Source: Nematostella vectensis (lineage: Eukaryota > Cnidaria > Anthozoa > Actiniaria > Edwardsiidae). Taken from it: DNA of 64,000 bases. The position numbers and the translations under genes are program-made. Location: contig NC_064039.1 of the NCBI RefSeq assembly GCF_932526225.1, positions 12,728,139 to 12,792,138 of the forward strand, given 5' to 3'. This document shows positions 48,438 to 61,077 of the stretch, in pieces; position 1 is the first letter of the stretch, and every line of letters starts with the position of its first letter. The notes under the pieces were generated by a model that was not told where the DNA came from, did no database searches, and saw only the letters and a list, made by a program, of their open reading frames with translations.

Positions 48438-51400
48438 ATGGTGAGTTTGTTGAGAAAATCTGTTTCCATCCTTTTTCCCATAGAGGAAATAGCTGCCATA
48501 ATAGATTGCTCAGATACTTAACTATATTTCCGACAACTGACTTTAGGAATGGTTCCCATATTTGTCATATTATTGTGTGATTTTAACACATCAATTTTCT
48601 CTCCTCGTAGCAACCGGGTATAATTTTGCTTAAAGAGGGCACAGATGCATCTCAAGGCATCCCTCAACTTATTAGCAATATAGATGCTTGCCAATTCATC
48701 GCAGATGCGGTCCGTACAACCCTCGGACCTAGAGGGATGGATAAACTCATCGTAGATGGCCGAGGTGTGTGTTTTGGGTGTGTTGCACTGTTTGACAGTT
48801 GTCTTTACACGTGATGCCTATAGCTACCCGGTTTTCTTCTGTTTCTCACAGGAAAAGCCACGATATCTAATGATGGAGCAACTATTATCAACTTACTTGA
48901 TATAGTTCACCCTGCTGCGAAGACTTTGGTTGATATTGCTAAATCTCAAGATGCAGAGGTAGGGATAGCAAGAAGTTTTGTACTATACCTCGGAATCTTC
49001 AATAAAGTCTCACTCTTTATGGTTTTGTACTAAGCTTATATGTTTCTCACTGCCATTGCAAAAAGTAGTTGATATTTAAAATTACCCAAGATGGTGCCCT
49101 ATATTTCTTAGTTTATTTATTACTTTAAAGCTTTATTCTATGCATTAGCTACTCTGCCAAAGGGGCTAAGGTAGAGAATAGGAATGTCAATATATTGGTT
49201 TTTTTTACACAATCTATGAAAAGGCTTCAAATTACTGTAAAAAATGATTCAGTTGGACAGCAGCAATGCTGAGCTTCAATTATATGTGACAGTTCATACG
49301 AAAATAAAACTAAGCTCCCTGTTTTACGAAATAAAAAAAGAAAGCTAGTGCGAGCAAAATTAAAAGCTTTCGCTCTAATGACTGAAAGCTTATTTTTGCT
49401 AAATAGAACGCTCACCCTCATGAAACATTATTACTACAACAGTTTAACATGAGACGATGTGATGCCTTTGGAATTTTTTTTATAACGGTAACCAGTGTAA
49501 CTAATGTTTTCACACCCAGTGAAACTGAAATACATGAGGTGACTAAAACTAACATAACCATGGACTTAAACATGAAACCGCGCTATAAAAGGGATAGGGA
49601 CGTCCCTTTACACACCTCGAGACGTTTGAGATCAGAACCAACATGGCGAACTAACCGTTAGGCAGAGCGATAGACACAAAATTTCATAATAAAACTCTGA
49701 ATGCGTCCTTTAAAACCCAAATAACTTCCCAATCTTTCTTAACTTTCCTTAACTGTTTCTTTCTACTTTTTCTAGTTTATATGGAACCATATATATTCGA
49801 TTGTGATAAGAAAATCTGATACGTCTTGACAGCTCGACGGCTGAGCGAAAACTGAAGGTGTCGCTGTCCTGGGCATGCTCCTTTTATAGTGCGGGTTCAC
49901 GTTTTATACAAGCAGTAGACAGCAGGCCTAACAATATGTTATGTGGTGTTATGTGGCTAACCTCTTTTTTATAGGTTGGTGATGGTACTACGTCTGTCAC
50001 ATTGTTGACTGGTGAGTTTTTAAAACAAGTCAAGCAGTTTGTTGAGGAAGGTGTTCACCCGCAGATCATTGTCAAAAGCTACCGGAAGGCAGCAAATCTT
50101 GTAAGTCTGTCATGTGCTAAATTCTTATTTACTTTAATTTTTTTATTAAAATCAACATTGACTAGAAATTATATTCAAATTGTTCAATACTTTTAACTAT
50201 TACCCAATAACACCAAGAGAGTGTGAGATATTAGGAACCTTAAGATTTATGACAGCATGGAGTCTACAAAGGCACACATGCAATATTTAAGTGCATGCTA
50301 CTTGAAATACAACATGTGCGCCATTGTTGAGCTCCGTTGTCGTAAATCTCAAGTCTGCTATTGCTGCAGTAAGACTGGGTCAAGTGCAAATATTTTATTA
50401 TTATTACATAATTATGACAAATATATTATTATTTATTGTCCGCAAGTCAATTACACTGTTTATGTTTCGTGCACAGGCAATCAAGAGGATAAAAGAACTT
50501 GCTGTCCATGTAAAGAAGAATGATGCTGGGTAAGTGTCTGGATACCTTCAATGTCAACTGATATTTAATCGAGCTTTCCAATGTGCTCACTGCAAACTTG
50601 GCAATTAGAAGTTTAATTGAGGGATTATATGAAAACACTCTTGAAGTTTGGCCTTGGTTAACTAAAGAAACAACTGTAGTCCTTTACCTGAAACATCATG
50701 GCTCTGCTAATTTAATGATCAAAATATTATTACAATGACTGCAGCTGGACTATTGTAAGCAAAGTTGGTATTTTAATTTTCCAGTGAGATGAGGCAGCTT
50801 TTGGAGCGTTGTGCTGCCACAGCTCTTAGCTCAAAGCTTATTGCCACCCAGAAAGAATTCTTTGCCAAAATGGTGGTCGATGCCGTCATGATGCTTGATG
50901 AGTTGCTGCCACTCGACATGATTGGTATGAAGAAAGTGTCAGGGGGTGCCCTTGAGGACTCCATGCTAATTGAGGGGGTGGCATTCAAGAAGACCTTTTC
51001 TTATGCTGGTTTCGAGATGCAGCCAAAGACCTACAACCATTGTAAGATTGCACTGTTGAATGTGGAGCTAGAGCTCAAAGCTGAGAAGGAGAATGCAGAA
51101 GTTCGCTTGGATAACGTGAAGGTGTGTTACACATTTAACTACAGTACAGTACTTTTAAAAAGCTTTGAAAAGCTCTATGTACCCCTTACCTGAAATAAGT
51201 CTACCTTTTAAATGTTGATTTTTTTCTGTCTAAAACATATGGAAATTATAGTAGGATATTTCAACATATTAACAAAATCAATAAAAACAGCTTTATTGTA
51301 TAATGTTATGCACAATATATATTTTACAAACCTTAAGAACCAGAACAACATTTTTGTAGCCAATATTTTCTAAGGTGGGGTGTAATTGGTTGCTTTTCAT

Positions 51401-53663
51401 ATTACCTCCATCCAGGACTATCAGAGCATAGTTGATGCCGAGTGGGATATCTTGTATGACAAGCTAGACAAAGTGGTGAAGAGTGGAGCCAAGGTCGTCC
51501 TCTCTAAGCTTCCTATCGGTGATGTGGCTACGCAGTACTTTGCTGATCGGTAAGCATGATTTATAGGGGAGCTCATTACATGTATATGTGGGGGAAACAG
51601 TGGTATCTGAGGTGATCATGGTCTTAACTGTAATACAGTAGTGGAACACTGTCCACTCCCTTAAATAAACAAGTTTGCTCTTGTTTATTTAAGGGAGTTC
51701 TTTTGGAGTTGAAATATGATGTTCATGGCATCATGATTTGTAACTGATAATTGTGACAATTTCTGTTACATGTTTAATTTAGGGACATGTTTTGCGCTGG
51801 CCGTGTAACGGAAGAAGACTTGAAGCGCACCATGAAAGCATGCGGAGGTGCCATCCAGACTTCTGTCAACAGTATGACAGACGATGTCCTTGGCAGGTGC
51901 GACCTCTTTGAGGAGAAACAAGTTGGTGGAGAAAGGTAAAAAGCGTAACAGTAAATAAATAATTGTCTTAATCATAGAGTAAAGATATTATCTATTAGAC
52001 CTGTGATTAAAACGAAATGTGAAATGACTCTTGTTGTTTATTGGTAGCTTTAGTTCACTAGTATATTTGTTCACTACTACTGAAGCTTTTATTTACGAGC
52101 ACCTTTGTTTACTAGTAGTTTTTGTTTAGTAGTAGCTTTTGTTCACTAGTATCTATGTTCAATAATACTGTAGCTTTTGTTTACCAGTAGCTTTTGTTCA
52201 CTAGTATCTTTGTTTTCTAGTAGCTTTGTTTACTAGTAGCTTTGTTTTCCTGTACAGGTATAATTTCTTTAGTGGCTGCAAACAGTCCACAACTTGTACT
52301 ATTATCATGCGCGGAGGAGCAGAGCAGTTTATGGAGGAGACTGAACGCTCACTTCATGATGCCATCATGATTGTGAGGAGAGCAATGAAGAATGATGCTG
52401 TAGTTGCTGGAGGCGGAGCCATCGAGATGGAACTCAGCAAATACTTGAGGGACTACTCACGCACAATTGCTGGCAAAGAGCAGCTCTTGATTGGTGCCAT
52501 GGCCAAGGCATTTGAGATTATCCCCAGACAGCTGTGTGATAACGCTGGTTTCGACGCCACAAATATACTGAATAAACTCAGACAGAAGCATTTCCAAGGT
52601 TTGTTTGATATTTTCCCAATGTATACTTTAGTGGAATCTTCAATTTGATTATTATTCTATTCCTTACCTTTAATCCTATTTGTGCATTCATGTTATGCAA
52701 TTGGTTCTGGTGTTCGTTTAAACTCTTGTGATATAAAGCCTTAATAAGAAAGCACATAATACTATACGCTGTTTAATAGGGATACAATGGCGTGGAGATG
52801 TTTTCCTCCTGGCCAAAAACGTCTTTGATCCTTGATAATGTTTCCAGTGATGGCTAAACAGGGGAACAACACAGAAATTTGTGTGTGTATGACAGAGCAA
52901 AAAAATGGCAAGTTTTCCCAAAATAAGGTCTGGTTAACTTCGGCAAGCTTGTAGATCCAGGGGGGATAGAGGTTCCTTATGTTATGTAAACCAACATATC
53001 AAAAAGTGTTTTTCTCTTATGGATTCGTCTTCGAAATATGAGGCTTGAAGTGCAATTTTCAAATGTTCAAAGCATGAATTCTCCTCGTTAGGGAAAAGTC
53101 AGGCTCTGATCAGAAATTAAGACAACTTTGGTTGCATATATCTAAATTTCATACTTTCTAAATTTCTTTCAAATTTTGAATTAAGCTTTTTTGTCAGAGG
53201 AACTCCTCGTATGCGGAATCTTGAGCTTATATACTGAAAATTGGAAAATTTCATGCTATTTTTTGCTCTGTCAGCTTGCACGTAATGTCTCTTTATCCTC
53301 AATTAGCCACTTCTTCAAACAAATTTTTATAAAATAAGAAAAGATTGCCTGTTTACAGTATTGTAAAGAATCTAAAATAAAAAAACTCCATTAGGCACAA
53401 TCATGAACTGAAACACTTTATGTTGCTTGGCAGGGGGGCAGTGGTATGGAGTTGACATCAACAGAGAAGACATTGCTGATAATTTTGAGGCATGCGTCTG
53501 GGAGCCTGCAGTGGTCAAGATCAATGCCATCACAGCAGCTACAGAAGCATCTTGTCTTATCCTCTCGGTAGACGAGACCATCAAGAATCCCAAGTCAGGA
53601 GGTGATGGCCCACCGCCCGCCATGCCGGGTGGTATGGGACGAGGGCGTGGCAGGCCAAGATAA
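48438..53663 (+). CDS. CCT7: CCT7, T-complex protein 1 subunit eta (TRiC/CCT chaperonin)
   Basis: Ten coding exons: 48438-48440, 48611-48764, 48852-48958, 49975-50100, 50477-50529, 50785-51121, 51416-51549, 51783-51935, 52258-52598 and 53434-53663. They give 545 aa; human CCT7 is 543. The subunit is one of eight in the cytosolic double-ring ATP-dependent chaperonin that folds actin, tubulin and others. Visible: [20 protein letters not shown], nucleotide-binding GDGTTSVT (about 90-97), apical-domain [57 protein letters not shown], and the eta-type GRGRGRPR C-terminus. Exon 1 contributes only the initiator ATG. The stop overlaps an AATAAA, and a second AATAAA is at 53905. It is highly conserved and appears fully functional. 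Confidence 0.97.
51656..51697 (+). other. Perfect 18-bp hairpin in CCT7 intron 7
   Basis: ctcccttaaataaacaag and its exact inverse, with the 6-nt loop tttgct. Confidence 0.8.
52030..52250. repeat. Degenerate minisatellite adjoining the CCT7 exon-9 acceptor
   Basis: About ten irregular units built on gcttttgttcactagta and gctttgtttactagta, ending at the acceptor gttttcctgtacag (52257). Confidence 0.75.
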
Positions 53664-53904
53664 TAAATGAACTTATTTAGTACTGTCAAAGAAAAGGTAA
53701 TCGAGCATGACAACTAATTTAGTCGTGTAGTGGACCGACCGCACAAGAGTTCTAAACAAGTCAAATAATGCACATCTTGATCTACATAAGGATATTTCCC
53801 TAAGTGTACATTGTACAGTGGTTGTGAATCAACTTGATGGCGATGTTTAGAAATATTTGATGATCTTGATCATGAAATATTCAAAGTGTGGAAAGGAAAT
53901 GCTC

Positions 53905-53910
53905 AATAAA
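53905..53910 (+). terminator. Probable CCT7 poly(A) signal
   Basis: AATAAA 242 bp after the stop, followed by a short A-rich stretch. The earlier AATAAA overlapping the stop is too close to be the usual site. Confidence 0.45.
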
Positions 53911-54176
53911 GTGCTCAAGAAATAACAACAACTAAAAGTGGCTTCTTTAATTGTGCATATATCCAGGGACTGGTTGTTGTTACCAGGGTTAATCGTTCTA
54001 CCTGTCTCAATTTCCTTTTACATACTTCTACCCGGTTTCGTGAATCATCTAGGAAATATCTTAAAGCGCTTTAAATCCTCGTGCAAGCACCGCTAGTATC
54101 CATCAATACTTTTTAGCACATTCCTGCAAACGCTAGTATAGTTTAGCTTTGTTTTTTTCGACCCCTTTATGGGGTT

Positions 54177-57100
54177 TTATGGAAACCCCTCTACCAATTC
54201 GTACAAACACGATCCAACAGCTTCTGTCAAACTTCCAGGCACCTCTTTTGAGCTGGTGTTGTGAAGCTTACATGCGCAGAATGCTGCGTCCTGCATTGTT
54301 ATGGTAACTGATTTACACCCAGGCAACCGCTGACACATCAACAAGCACGATAGGATGCTGTCTGTACGTATCGTCTTGATGGTGTGCTGATTGTTTAGTG
54401 TGGAATGCTGTACGGGGTAATATGCCCCGGAGAACGAATCTGCAAACATCATAACATAAAAAAAGACATTTGAAGGGAAAACCTGTAAAGTAAATTCCAC
54501 AGATCAGGAGTTGCTTGATGTGGTTCTTTTCTCTGATCAAGGATAGAGAACGACAGTATTGTACTGTCATTTTTCAGTGCCGTAGAATGCCTTGAAATAT
54601 TGGGGGTGGGGCCACAGCTACGCCCCTACTGGTCATTTCCTTATAATTTTTTGCAAATATAGGGAGGGGCACATGCCCCCAGTGCCCCACCCCTGTTTTT
54701 TGCAGAAATAAGATAAGTCGATCTTGAAGCAATTTTTTTGCATTCTTACTTTTTCATTGACAAGAAAAAATGGAAAACAGGAAAAACTCAGCTCGGCTGG
54801 TATTTGTCATGTATATACCCGTAATTTTATCAGGGTTGCGATAAAAATTTAGCTATTCTAACGTTATGTCAATAGATACCCGTAATGGTCTACTTACCCG
54901 GAATAGTAATGGGTGGTTTGGGACTCTGAAAGAAAAGTTTAAATATATCATCAGCGCCATAAGAACCTAGCACTTGTTTATATACCTTTTGTCAAAATGC
55001 TGATTTACGGTTGATAACAAGAGAAAAAATACACTTTATGCTTGGTGCATTGTATACTGTTGTTAAATTTAGGGTTGATAAGAACATCAGCCTAATCTAA
55101 GAATTTTTTGGTTTTGTTATATGGTTGTTAGACCTCGAAGAATCATGTTATGAAGGCTTTACGGGCGCTCGGCCTCAAAACCCCAATTGTCTTTCCTTGC
55201 TTAAGTCAGTGTGCTCAACCAAACAAAAGATGATGGCTGATGCTTGTATAAAGCAAAAAAGCAAAGGTTTTGCTTTTTACAAGCAGCCATCATCTTTTGC
55301 TTGGTTTAGCACGGTTACCATATAATTGCTGAAGACCGAGGAAAATGTGAGAAGCGGAAGGCGTGAGAATGTGTGAGAGGACCGAGAAAACGTTTGAGAG
55401 GCCATGTCTGTATTTGAATACAAAATGTGCCCCTGCTTCCCCGGGTATTTGATATTGTCTCTTTACCGCGTTGGCAACCACAACATAATCTGCCAGGAAA
55501 CCTTTATCAGCCACCAAAAGATCCGTGTGAAACTTCACCACCATTTCCTGGCCAGTGGACGAAAATGACATGGGCGTGGCCGGGGCCCCGCAGCGATAAG
55601 CCAATACCGGGTTATCTGCCTTCTCGTCCCGTACCAGGACATAGTCATAACGGGAGCAATTGTCAGAAGGTTCGAGCCGGAAGGCGGTGAAGGTTAGTTT
55701 GACGTGGTGGCCTTGTGGAGCGGTGATCTTCCAAGTAAAGTCTGTGTTGCCACCGTAGTGGTCCGGGTAGTTAGGCGAGGAGAGGGAACCGCTAGGCGCC
55801 GTCAGGTTCTCGGAAGAGGACCCCACTGGAAGTACAAACCATGTGCTCCTTTTTAGGGAGGGAGGGTGGGGGAGGAGTATGGGCTAGTAGATTTGGGTCG
55901 GGTGGTCTTTGTTGCTATTGTAATGGTCTGGATAATTTGGAGAGCCTAAGCCAGGCGTCGTTAATGGTAGTGCAATTTTGTGCATTTTAAGTGCATTTTT
56001 GTACAAAATCCTACTTTAAAAACATTAAAAAATCACTTTCTTGGGGACCTTTAAAGCTGTTATTTTGAGATTGCGGTCTATCTTTACCACCGCGAAAAAA
56101 AATGCGTGTCAGATTTTTGAAAACAGCAAACAAAATATTTTAGTTGAGAACCGTATTGTTTTTTTAAGGATTGAACACTAACCGCACAACCGAAATTAAC
56201 GAAGCACGTCTTATTTCCATAAGCACATTTAAATCTTTAAAAGGGTATATCATTTTATCTTGTTATTTTATATTTTTAATTTGCCATACGCAAATTTGGG
56301 ATGCTTCCGGAGCTAACGGCAAAATAGTCTAATTGCAAAATAATTGGCACAAAATGAGATACCCCTTTAAAGCGAGTTTATAGTTCTAGTTGTATGCAAA
56401 ATTTTAGGAAAATTGGGCAAAATGCTTGTATTCGACCATTTAACGAGTTCGCCGTGTTTTAGCCTGTTTTAGCCTGTTTTAACCTGTTTTAACCTGTTTT
56501 AGCCTATTTCAGCCTGTTTTAGCCTGTTTTAACCAGTTTTAGCCTGTTTTAGCCTGTTTTAACCTGTTTTAGCCTGTTTTAGTTTCTCATTACGGGGCCT
56601 CTAAAGGTCATAAGTTCCCATATTGACTGTAATTTTCGACCCATCTAAAAACGCGCGCCAATGAAATTCACTTGATTTTTAGGACCAACTTGAACCCTAA
56701 CTTTAAAATTGATTGAAGGCTACGGCCGCCTTCTTATGACCATGTTATAGGCAAGCATACCTCGAAGGACTTTAAAGGTTGCATTGAACCCGGTGTGAGA
56801 TTTAACACCATTGTTGACGACAGACACAAGCGTCAAAGTCATCGTATATTCTGGAGAATACCACGTGATCGGCCCAGAATGCCCTGCGCAGAGCTGGAGC
56901 GAGTCGTCGGTACCAGTGATCAGCAGGTAATCCCCGCACTCGTCCTCGCCGACCCCGGGATGGAGATCAAGAAAGTGGACTGTGAACTTGATGTAGGAAG
57001 TGAGAAACTTGGTGATTGACCACGTGCAGTTTGTCCCTTGGGGGTAGGGGTTGGGCCAGTTTTTGCTCGAGATGGTGCCTTGCAATGCATCATCGGAGAA

Positions 57101-57838
57101 CACTTCACCACAGCTTTTCACTTAATCAAAAACAAAAAAATGAATTATAATACCATGAAACTATGTTAATAGAAGTGATTTTTGGAGGGGGAATGATACG
57201 AAGAAAATGTTGTCGTTTTTGGGGTCTGGTACCGATGCCCTCCTGAGCATAGCTTTCTGTGTCGCCCGTTTACTTTGTGGAGCAAATTAATCGAGCGACA
57301 CAGAAAGCTCTGCGCAGAGAGTATGCTACCAAGGAATCTTAGTTTCTTTTCAAAGACTTTCTCAATTGACTAAAGATGGTCACAGTCACTGCTATTCTTT
57401 TCTGATTACACGTTATAAAGTTTACGAAGCACCTGCGGTACGGCAACCTTAAAAATAACAAGAACCGTGCAGTTTTTCTAAATAAAGATTATATTAGTTT
57501 CCTTATATGGAAGTAATAACTGACCCAAAATGCAACAAAATATATAATAACCCTAAGACGCAAAATGTAATAAGTGTTTGACCCGAAATGTGATAAATTT
57601 TCAACGCAGAATATAAAAAAAACAATTATATTTCAGCAAAATTCAGCAATATTTTCTAAAGCTAGAGAACTATTAATAACTGTTAACTACCACGTTACAA
57701 ACCTTATCGTTTATAACAACTAAAAGTGTTTGCGCAAAGCAAAACAAAGTTTCATTCTCTTAATAACAAATACAAACCTTGATAATTTGCGAATTCCAGC
57801 ACCACTATGATGTGGAGCATACGGTAAAAATTTGCCAT
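54177..57838 (-). CDS. Secreted CUB-CUB-PAN/apple domain protein, 5 exons
   Basis: Exons 57778-57838, 56761-57120, 55467-55825, 54898-54925 and 54177-54439 (minus), phases agreeing, give 356 aa. Residues 1-20 (MANFYRMLHIIVVLEFANYQ) look like a signal peptide. CUB1 (about 23-138) has four cysteines (KSCGEVF, GTNCTW, DECGDYLLI, LQLCAG). CUB2 (about 141-258) keeps NCSRYDYVLV and YRCGAP but lacks the first disulfide pair. A 10-residue proline-rich linker comes from a 28-nt micro-exon. The C-terminal PAN/apple-like domain (about 270-356) has SCLLMCQRLPGCKSV, FCACKLHN and a late cysteine (VGSCLY). CUB and PAN domains bind proteins or carbohydrate outside the cell; the ligand is unknown. The gene is convergent with CCT7. 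I do not recognise a named orthologue. Confidence 0.85.
54600..54715. repeat. Dispersed repeat, family B
   Basis: ctactggtcatttccttata, G-rich run, cacatgcccccagtgcccca; related to 40976-41065. Intronic in the CUB-PAN gene. Confidence 0.5.
55211..55312. other. Long intronic hairpin (arms of about 45 bp, 9-nt loop)
   Basis: The arm starting gtgctcaaccaaacaaaag pairs with the arm ending cttttgcttggtttagcac. There are four substitutions and one 3-nt bulge over about 45 bp. It lies in the intron between CUB2 and the micro-exon. Candidate microRNA-type precursor or tiny MITE. Confidence 0.55.
56459..56582. repeat. 10-bp minisatellite (agcctgtttt / aacctgtttt), about 12 units
   Basis: Clean 10-bp periodicity with alternating agcc and aacc starts. 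Intronic in the CUB-PAN gene. Confidence 0.9.
57251..57309. other. Perfect 15-bp inverted repeat
   Basis: agctttctgtgtcgc at 57251-57265 and its exact inverse at 57295-57309, spaced by 29 bp. Intron 1 of the CUB-PAN gene. Confidence 0.7.
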
Positions 57839-59352
57839 GTTTCTTGTTTTTTAACCATGTGAAGGCCGTAACATCCACCTGGGCCGTGCCTTTTCAGAAG
57901 CGTGTGCCAAATATTAATTGTCTAAGGATCATCCCCTAAGCCTGGCCATAAGGTCTGGTTGGATAGTTCGATACGATGAGTTGATTCAGGTGTTCAGGAT
58001 GTTAGCCAGACAATTAAAAAAAACGTTATTATTTATTTAAGTAATTGATGTTAACAAAGAGTATGATTGCTTAAAAAAAGATGTTTTGACTCTGAAACGT
58101 GAACGTTGATTTCTTCTTTTTTTTCAGAGAGATAGGCTTCTATAGAAAAGTTGGAAAAATTGAAGAGATAACCAATTGCTAACCCTTGGAAATCCTATAG
58201 ATTTTAACTGAATATGTCTTAAAGTCCATATAACCTTTCAGAATTGATAGATTTGGTCGATTATTTATTTTTTTATCTTCCAAATGGTATGTGGTTCGTA
58301 TGGATACCAAATAATACGCGTTCGCGCGGATAACTCAAATCTGCAATATTTTGGTATTTTGGTCAACCTTCCGAAAAAAATGCCTTGTGAACTGGAAAGC
58401 CAACAGGCTCAAAGCCTGTAAAGCCTAGGTCTAGTCATTTGTGACGTAGATCGAGACGTCAATCAAATTTCTTGATAAAATATATGGGCGCGCTATACTA
58501 GTTCATGTCTTCTAAGTTAAGGTAATTCCCTTGAAATAGTTCTACAACTCAGAATTTTTTAAAACTTGGCATAAACAATATTGAGGTTAAGTGCTTTCAA
58601 AAAATGTAATAAAAAAAAAATGGGGGTACCGACCTCGTTTTCACAACAGAGGGGCGTAGAGTTGACGCGTTTTCATTGATCGCGCAAGGAAAAATCCCAA
58701 CTCTTAGTTTTCAAAAAGAGTGCCTATAGTCTTTAGAAAATTAAGTTGTGTTTGTCGAGCTGCCAAAATCCGATCTCCTAAACAATAACCCGTAGTACCT
58801 AATGTTTAAAACCAATCACATTTTAAGAGATCACACTAAAATACATTGTTTTCGCCGCTATTCATACGGTAAAAAGCGCCATTTTGAAGTATTTTTACGG
58901 CTTTTAAGAGAAATAACAAAACTTCTACAACCCAACTTTTTTTCTTCTTCTGTATATCATTTTTCCGTATATATTTAACTATTTAAGCAAATACAACATG
59001 GGGGTAACCGACTTCGTTTTTCTGTCAAAGCGATTTTAAGTAAAAAACGCGCGCCTTTTGCTGTTTTCTTGTACAACTGTGGCGCGCTCGCGCACTTAAT
59101 ACCGGAAAATTCGAACAAACAGCGCGCGCCACTATGCGCAGAAGGGGTGCGCAGTGCAATTCAAGGGAATTACCTTAATGCTGAAGATCGTTTTGTGGTC
59201 TTAATATCTCAACCTTGTAGTCAACTGATTATTCATCTTCAGGAAAAAATCCTGTCAAATTTACAAAAGTTTCTTGTTTTCACTGGACCTTCTTCAGAGC
59301 TTTGAAAAATGTATTTCTGTTTATTGTCCTCCATACTCATGTCACCACACAG
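57839..59352. other. Intergenic, upstream of the CUB-PAN gene
   Basis: Probable promoter of the minus-strand secreted protein near 57.85-58.0 kb. The rest is AT-rich with A runs. Repeated words such as gggggtaccgacctcgttttc (58622) and gggggtaaccgacttcgtttt (59000) suggest an old repeat. No gene. Confidence 0.4.
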
Positions 59353-59469
59353 TGCAAGAGGACTCAAAGAAGCAAAATACGTCCGCATCAGCTTCTCAGG
59401 AAAATGGGGTAGCGAGCGAACTGTATGGAGAAAGGCAGAAGATCTTCAAACAAGTCAACCTTCCTCAAG
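59353..59469 (+). CDS. Exon-like segment of an unidentified protein
   Basis: Bounded by an acceptor CACCACACAG and a donor CAAG/GTAGGA. Open in one frame: VQEDSKKQNTSASASQENG then VASELYGERQKIFKQVNLPQ, a polar Ser/Gln/Lys-rich segment ending in a possible helix. I do not recognise it. It starts and ends in phase 1, so it would insert without a frameshift. Confidence 0.35.
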
Positions 59470-59739
59470 GTAGGATGACGCTTCATTTTTCAATTGGTAA
59501 AAATGATTTGGGGTAACTTCTATATATCATGTTAAAATTAGAGAAAAATTGAATAAAACATTGACCTTAATTGACGGTAATGAAGTTGAAAAAGTTTTCA
59601 TCTTTCCCCATTTTGTATCTCCGTTTTCACCCTTCATTACCGATGAAAAACAAGCTAAAAAATAACAAATCAGTTTTAATTTCACCTGGAATCTCTTACA
59701 TTGTGTGTCTACTATGCGGTATTGATATTTTAGTATAAA

Positions 59740-59880
59740 TTTGTGGAAGAAATACCTTATTGCATTTAATTTTCGCGTCACTTTAATTTCGCGAATTTCG
59801 CGTTTTTAGAAGATTCGCGAAAATAAAGTGACGCGAAACATAAGTGTCGCGAAAATTAGGATGCGCAAAAATTCAGTGAG
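59740..59880. repeat. Dispersed TCGCGAAAATTA-type repeat, left of PLE
   Basis: Motifs gtcgcgaaaattaggat, gaaaataaagtgacgcgaaa and their inverses form a palindromic-looking repeat. Similar words flank the PLE on the right (61560-61690: gtcgcgaaaattaagtg, gaaaataaagtgtcgcgaaa) and occur at about 42.30 and 43.11 kb. Confidence 0.55.
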
Positions 59881-59895
59881 TACACAAGAAGCCTT

Positions 59896-61077
59896 TTGGA
59901 AAATAATGGCCTTTTAATAAGCTTTATCGAAACACATTGTCTATTTAGTGACGCCCCTTACAAACCCCATACGTGGTTAAGATACATCGACGATATTTTT
60001 GTTGTATGGACTGAGGGTCTAGACAAATTGAACGCTTTTGTAGATTATCTTAACAATCTACATCCCACCATTAAATTTATAAGCTCCCACTCCTATAACA
60101 ATGTACCTTTTCTTGACGTTAATGTCTCCCTTGTTAATAGTAAAATCGGAACTGACCTCTACTCCAAACCTACTGACAAACACCAACACCTTCTTTTTTC
60201 ATCTTGCCATCCTCATCACACCAAAAAGGCCATCCCCTATAGCCTCGCCCTCCGTATTCGCCGCATTTGTTCTACAAAAGAAAGCTTTAATAACCGCTAC
60301 AATGAACTCACCAACTACCTCCTCAAGCGTGGCTATAAACCCGCTTTTCTCAAGAGACAAATCCTACGCGTTGCTAACATTTCCCACATTGACGCCCTAC
60401 GCCCTAATAATAACAACCACAAAAACTCCCGTCGCATCCCCTTTGTCACTACCTATAACCCTACACTACCTAACATCAACAACATAATCCGTAGAAACTA
60501 CAACCTTCTACTCTCGTCTAAGCGATGCCATAAGGTTTTCACTGAGCCCCCTCTTGTCGCCTTTCGCCGCTCACCTAACCTCCGCGACATCCTCGTTAAA
60601 GCCAAGCTACCTTCCGACCGCTCTCCCACCAACCAACCTCCCGGTGCTTTCCGTTGCGGAAAAAACTGCCTAACCTGACCCTATATTAGAACCGATGGCC
60701 TTACAAGCTACACATTTTTCTCAACAGGTGAAACACGACCTATAACCTCCCACATAACCTACAATACTAAAAACGTGATTTATATGATTCAATGTAACCG
60801 CTGTAACCATCAATATATTGGGGAAACTAAACGCAAATTAAAAGAACGCTTTAATGAACACCGCAGAACTGTAGACTCCCAATCTCGATCCATACCAACC
60901 CACGCCGCTGAACACTTCCTAAAACCTAACCACTCCGCTTCTGACATAGAGCTCATACCTATTGAAAAAATAAGAAATAACCGCGACTCCATCCGCAAAG
61001 CAAGAGAAGCCACACTGATAGCTCGCGCTGGCACTCTTGAACCCGGTGGCCTCAACCGGCGTGAAGAAACCGTTTAG
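59896..61077 (+). pseudogene. PLE RT/GIY-YIG ORF interrupted by an in-frame TGA
   Basis: The frame is open from 59896 to a TGA at 60676-60678, then stays open in the same frame to a TAG at 61075-61077. The fragment at 47.5 kb has TGC at the corresponding codon, so this is a point nonsense mutation in the Cys-rich knuckle. The RT N-terminus is missing. Confidence 0.85.

Noticed and set aside
48272-48580. 102-codon ORF overlapping the CCT7 start region
   Set aside because: Runs through the CCT7 first donor and intron; no domain; CCT7 model explains the region.
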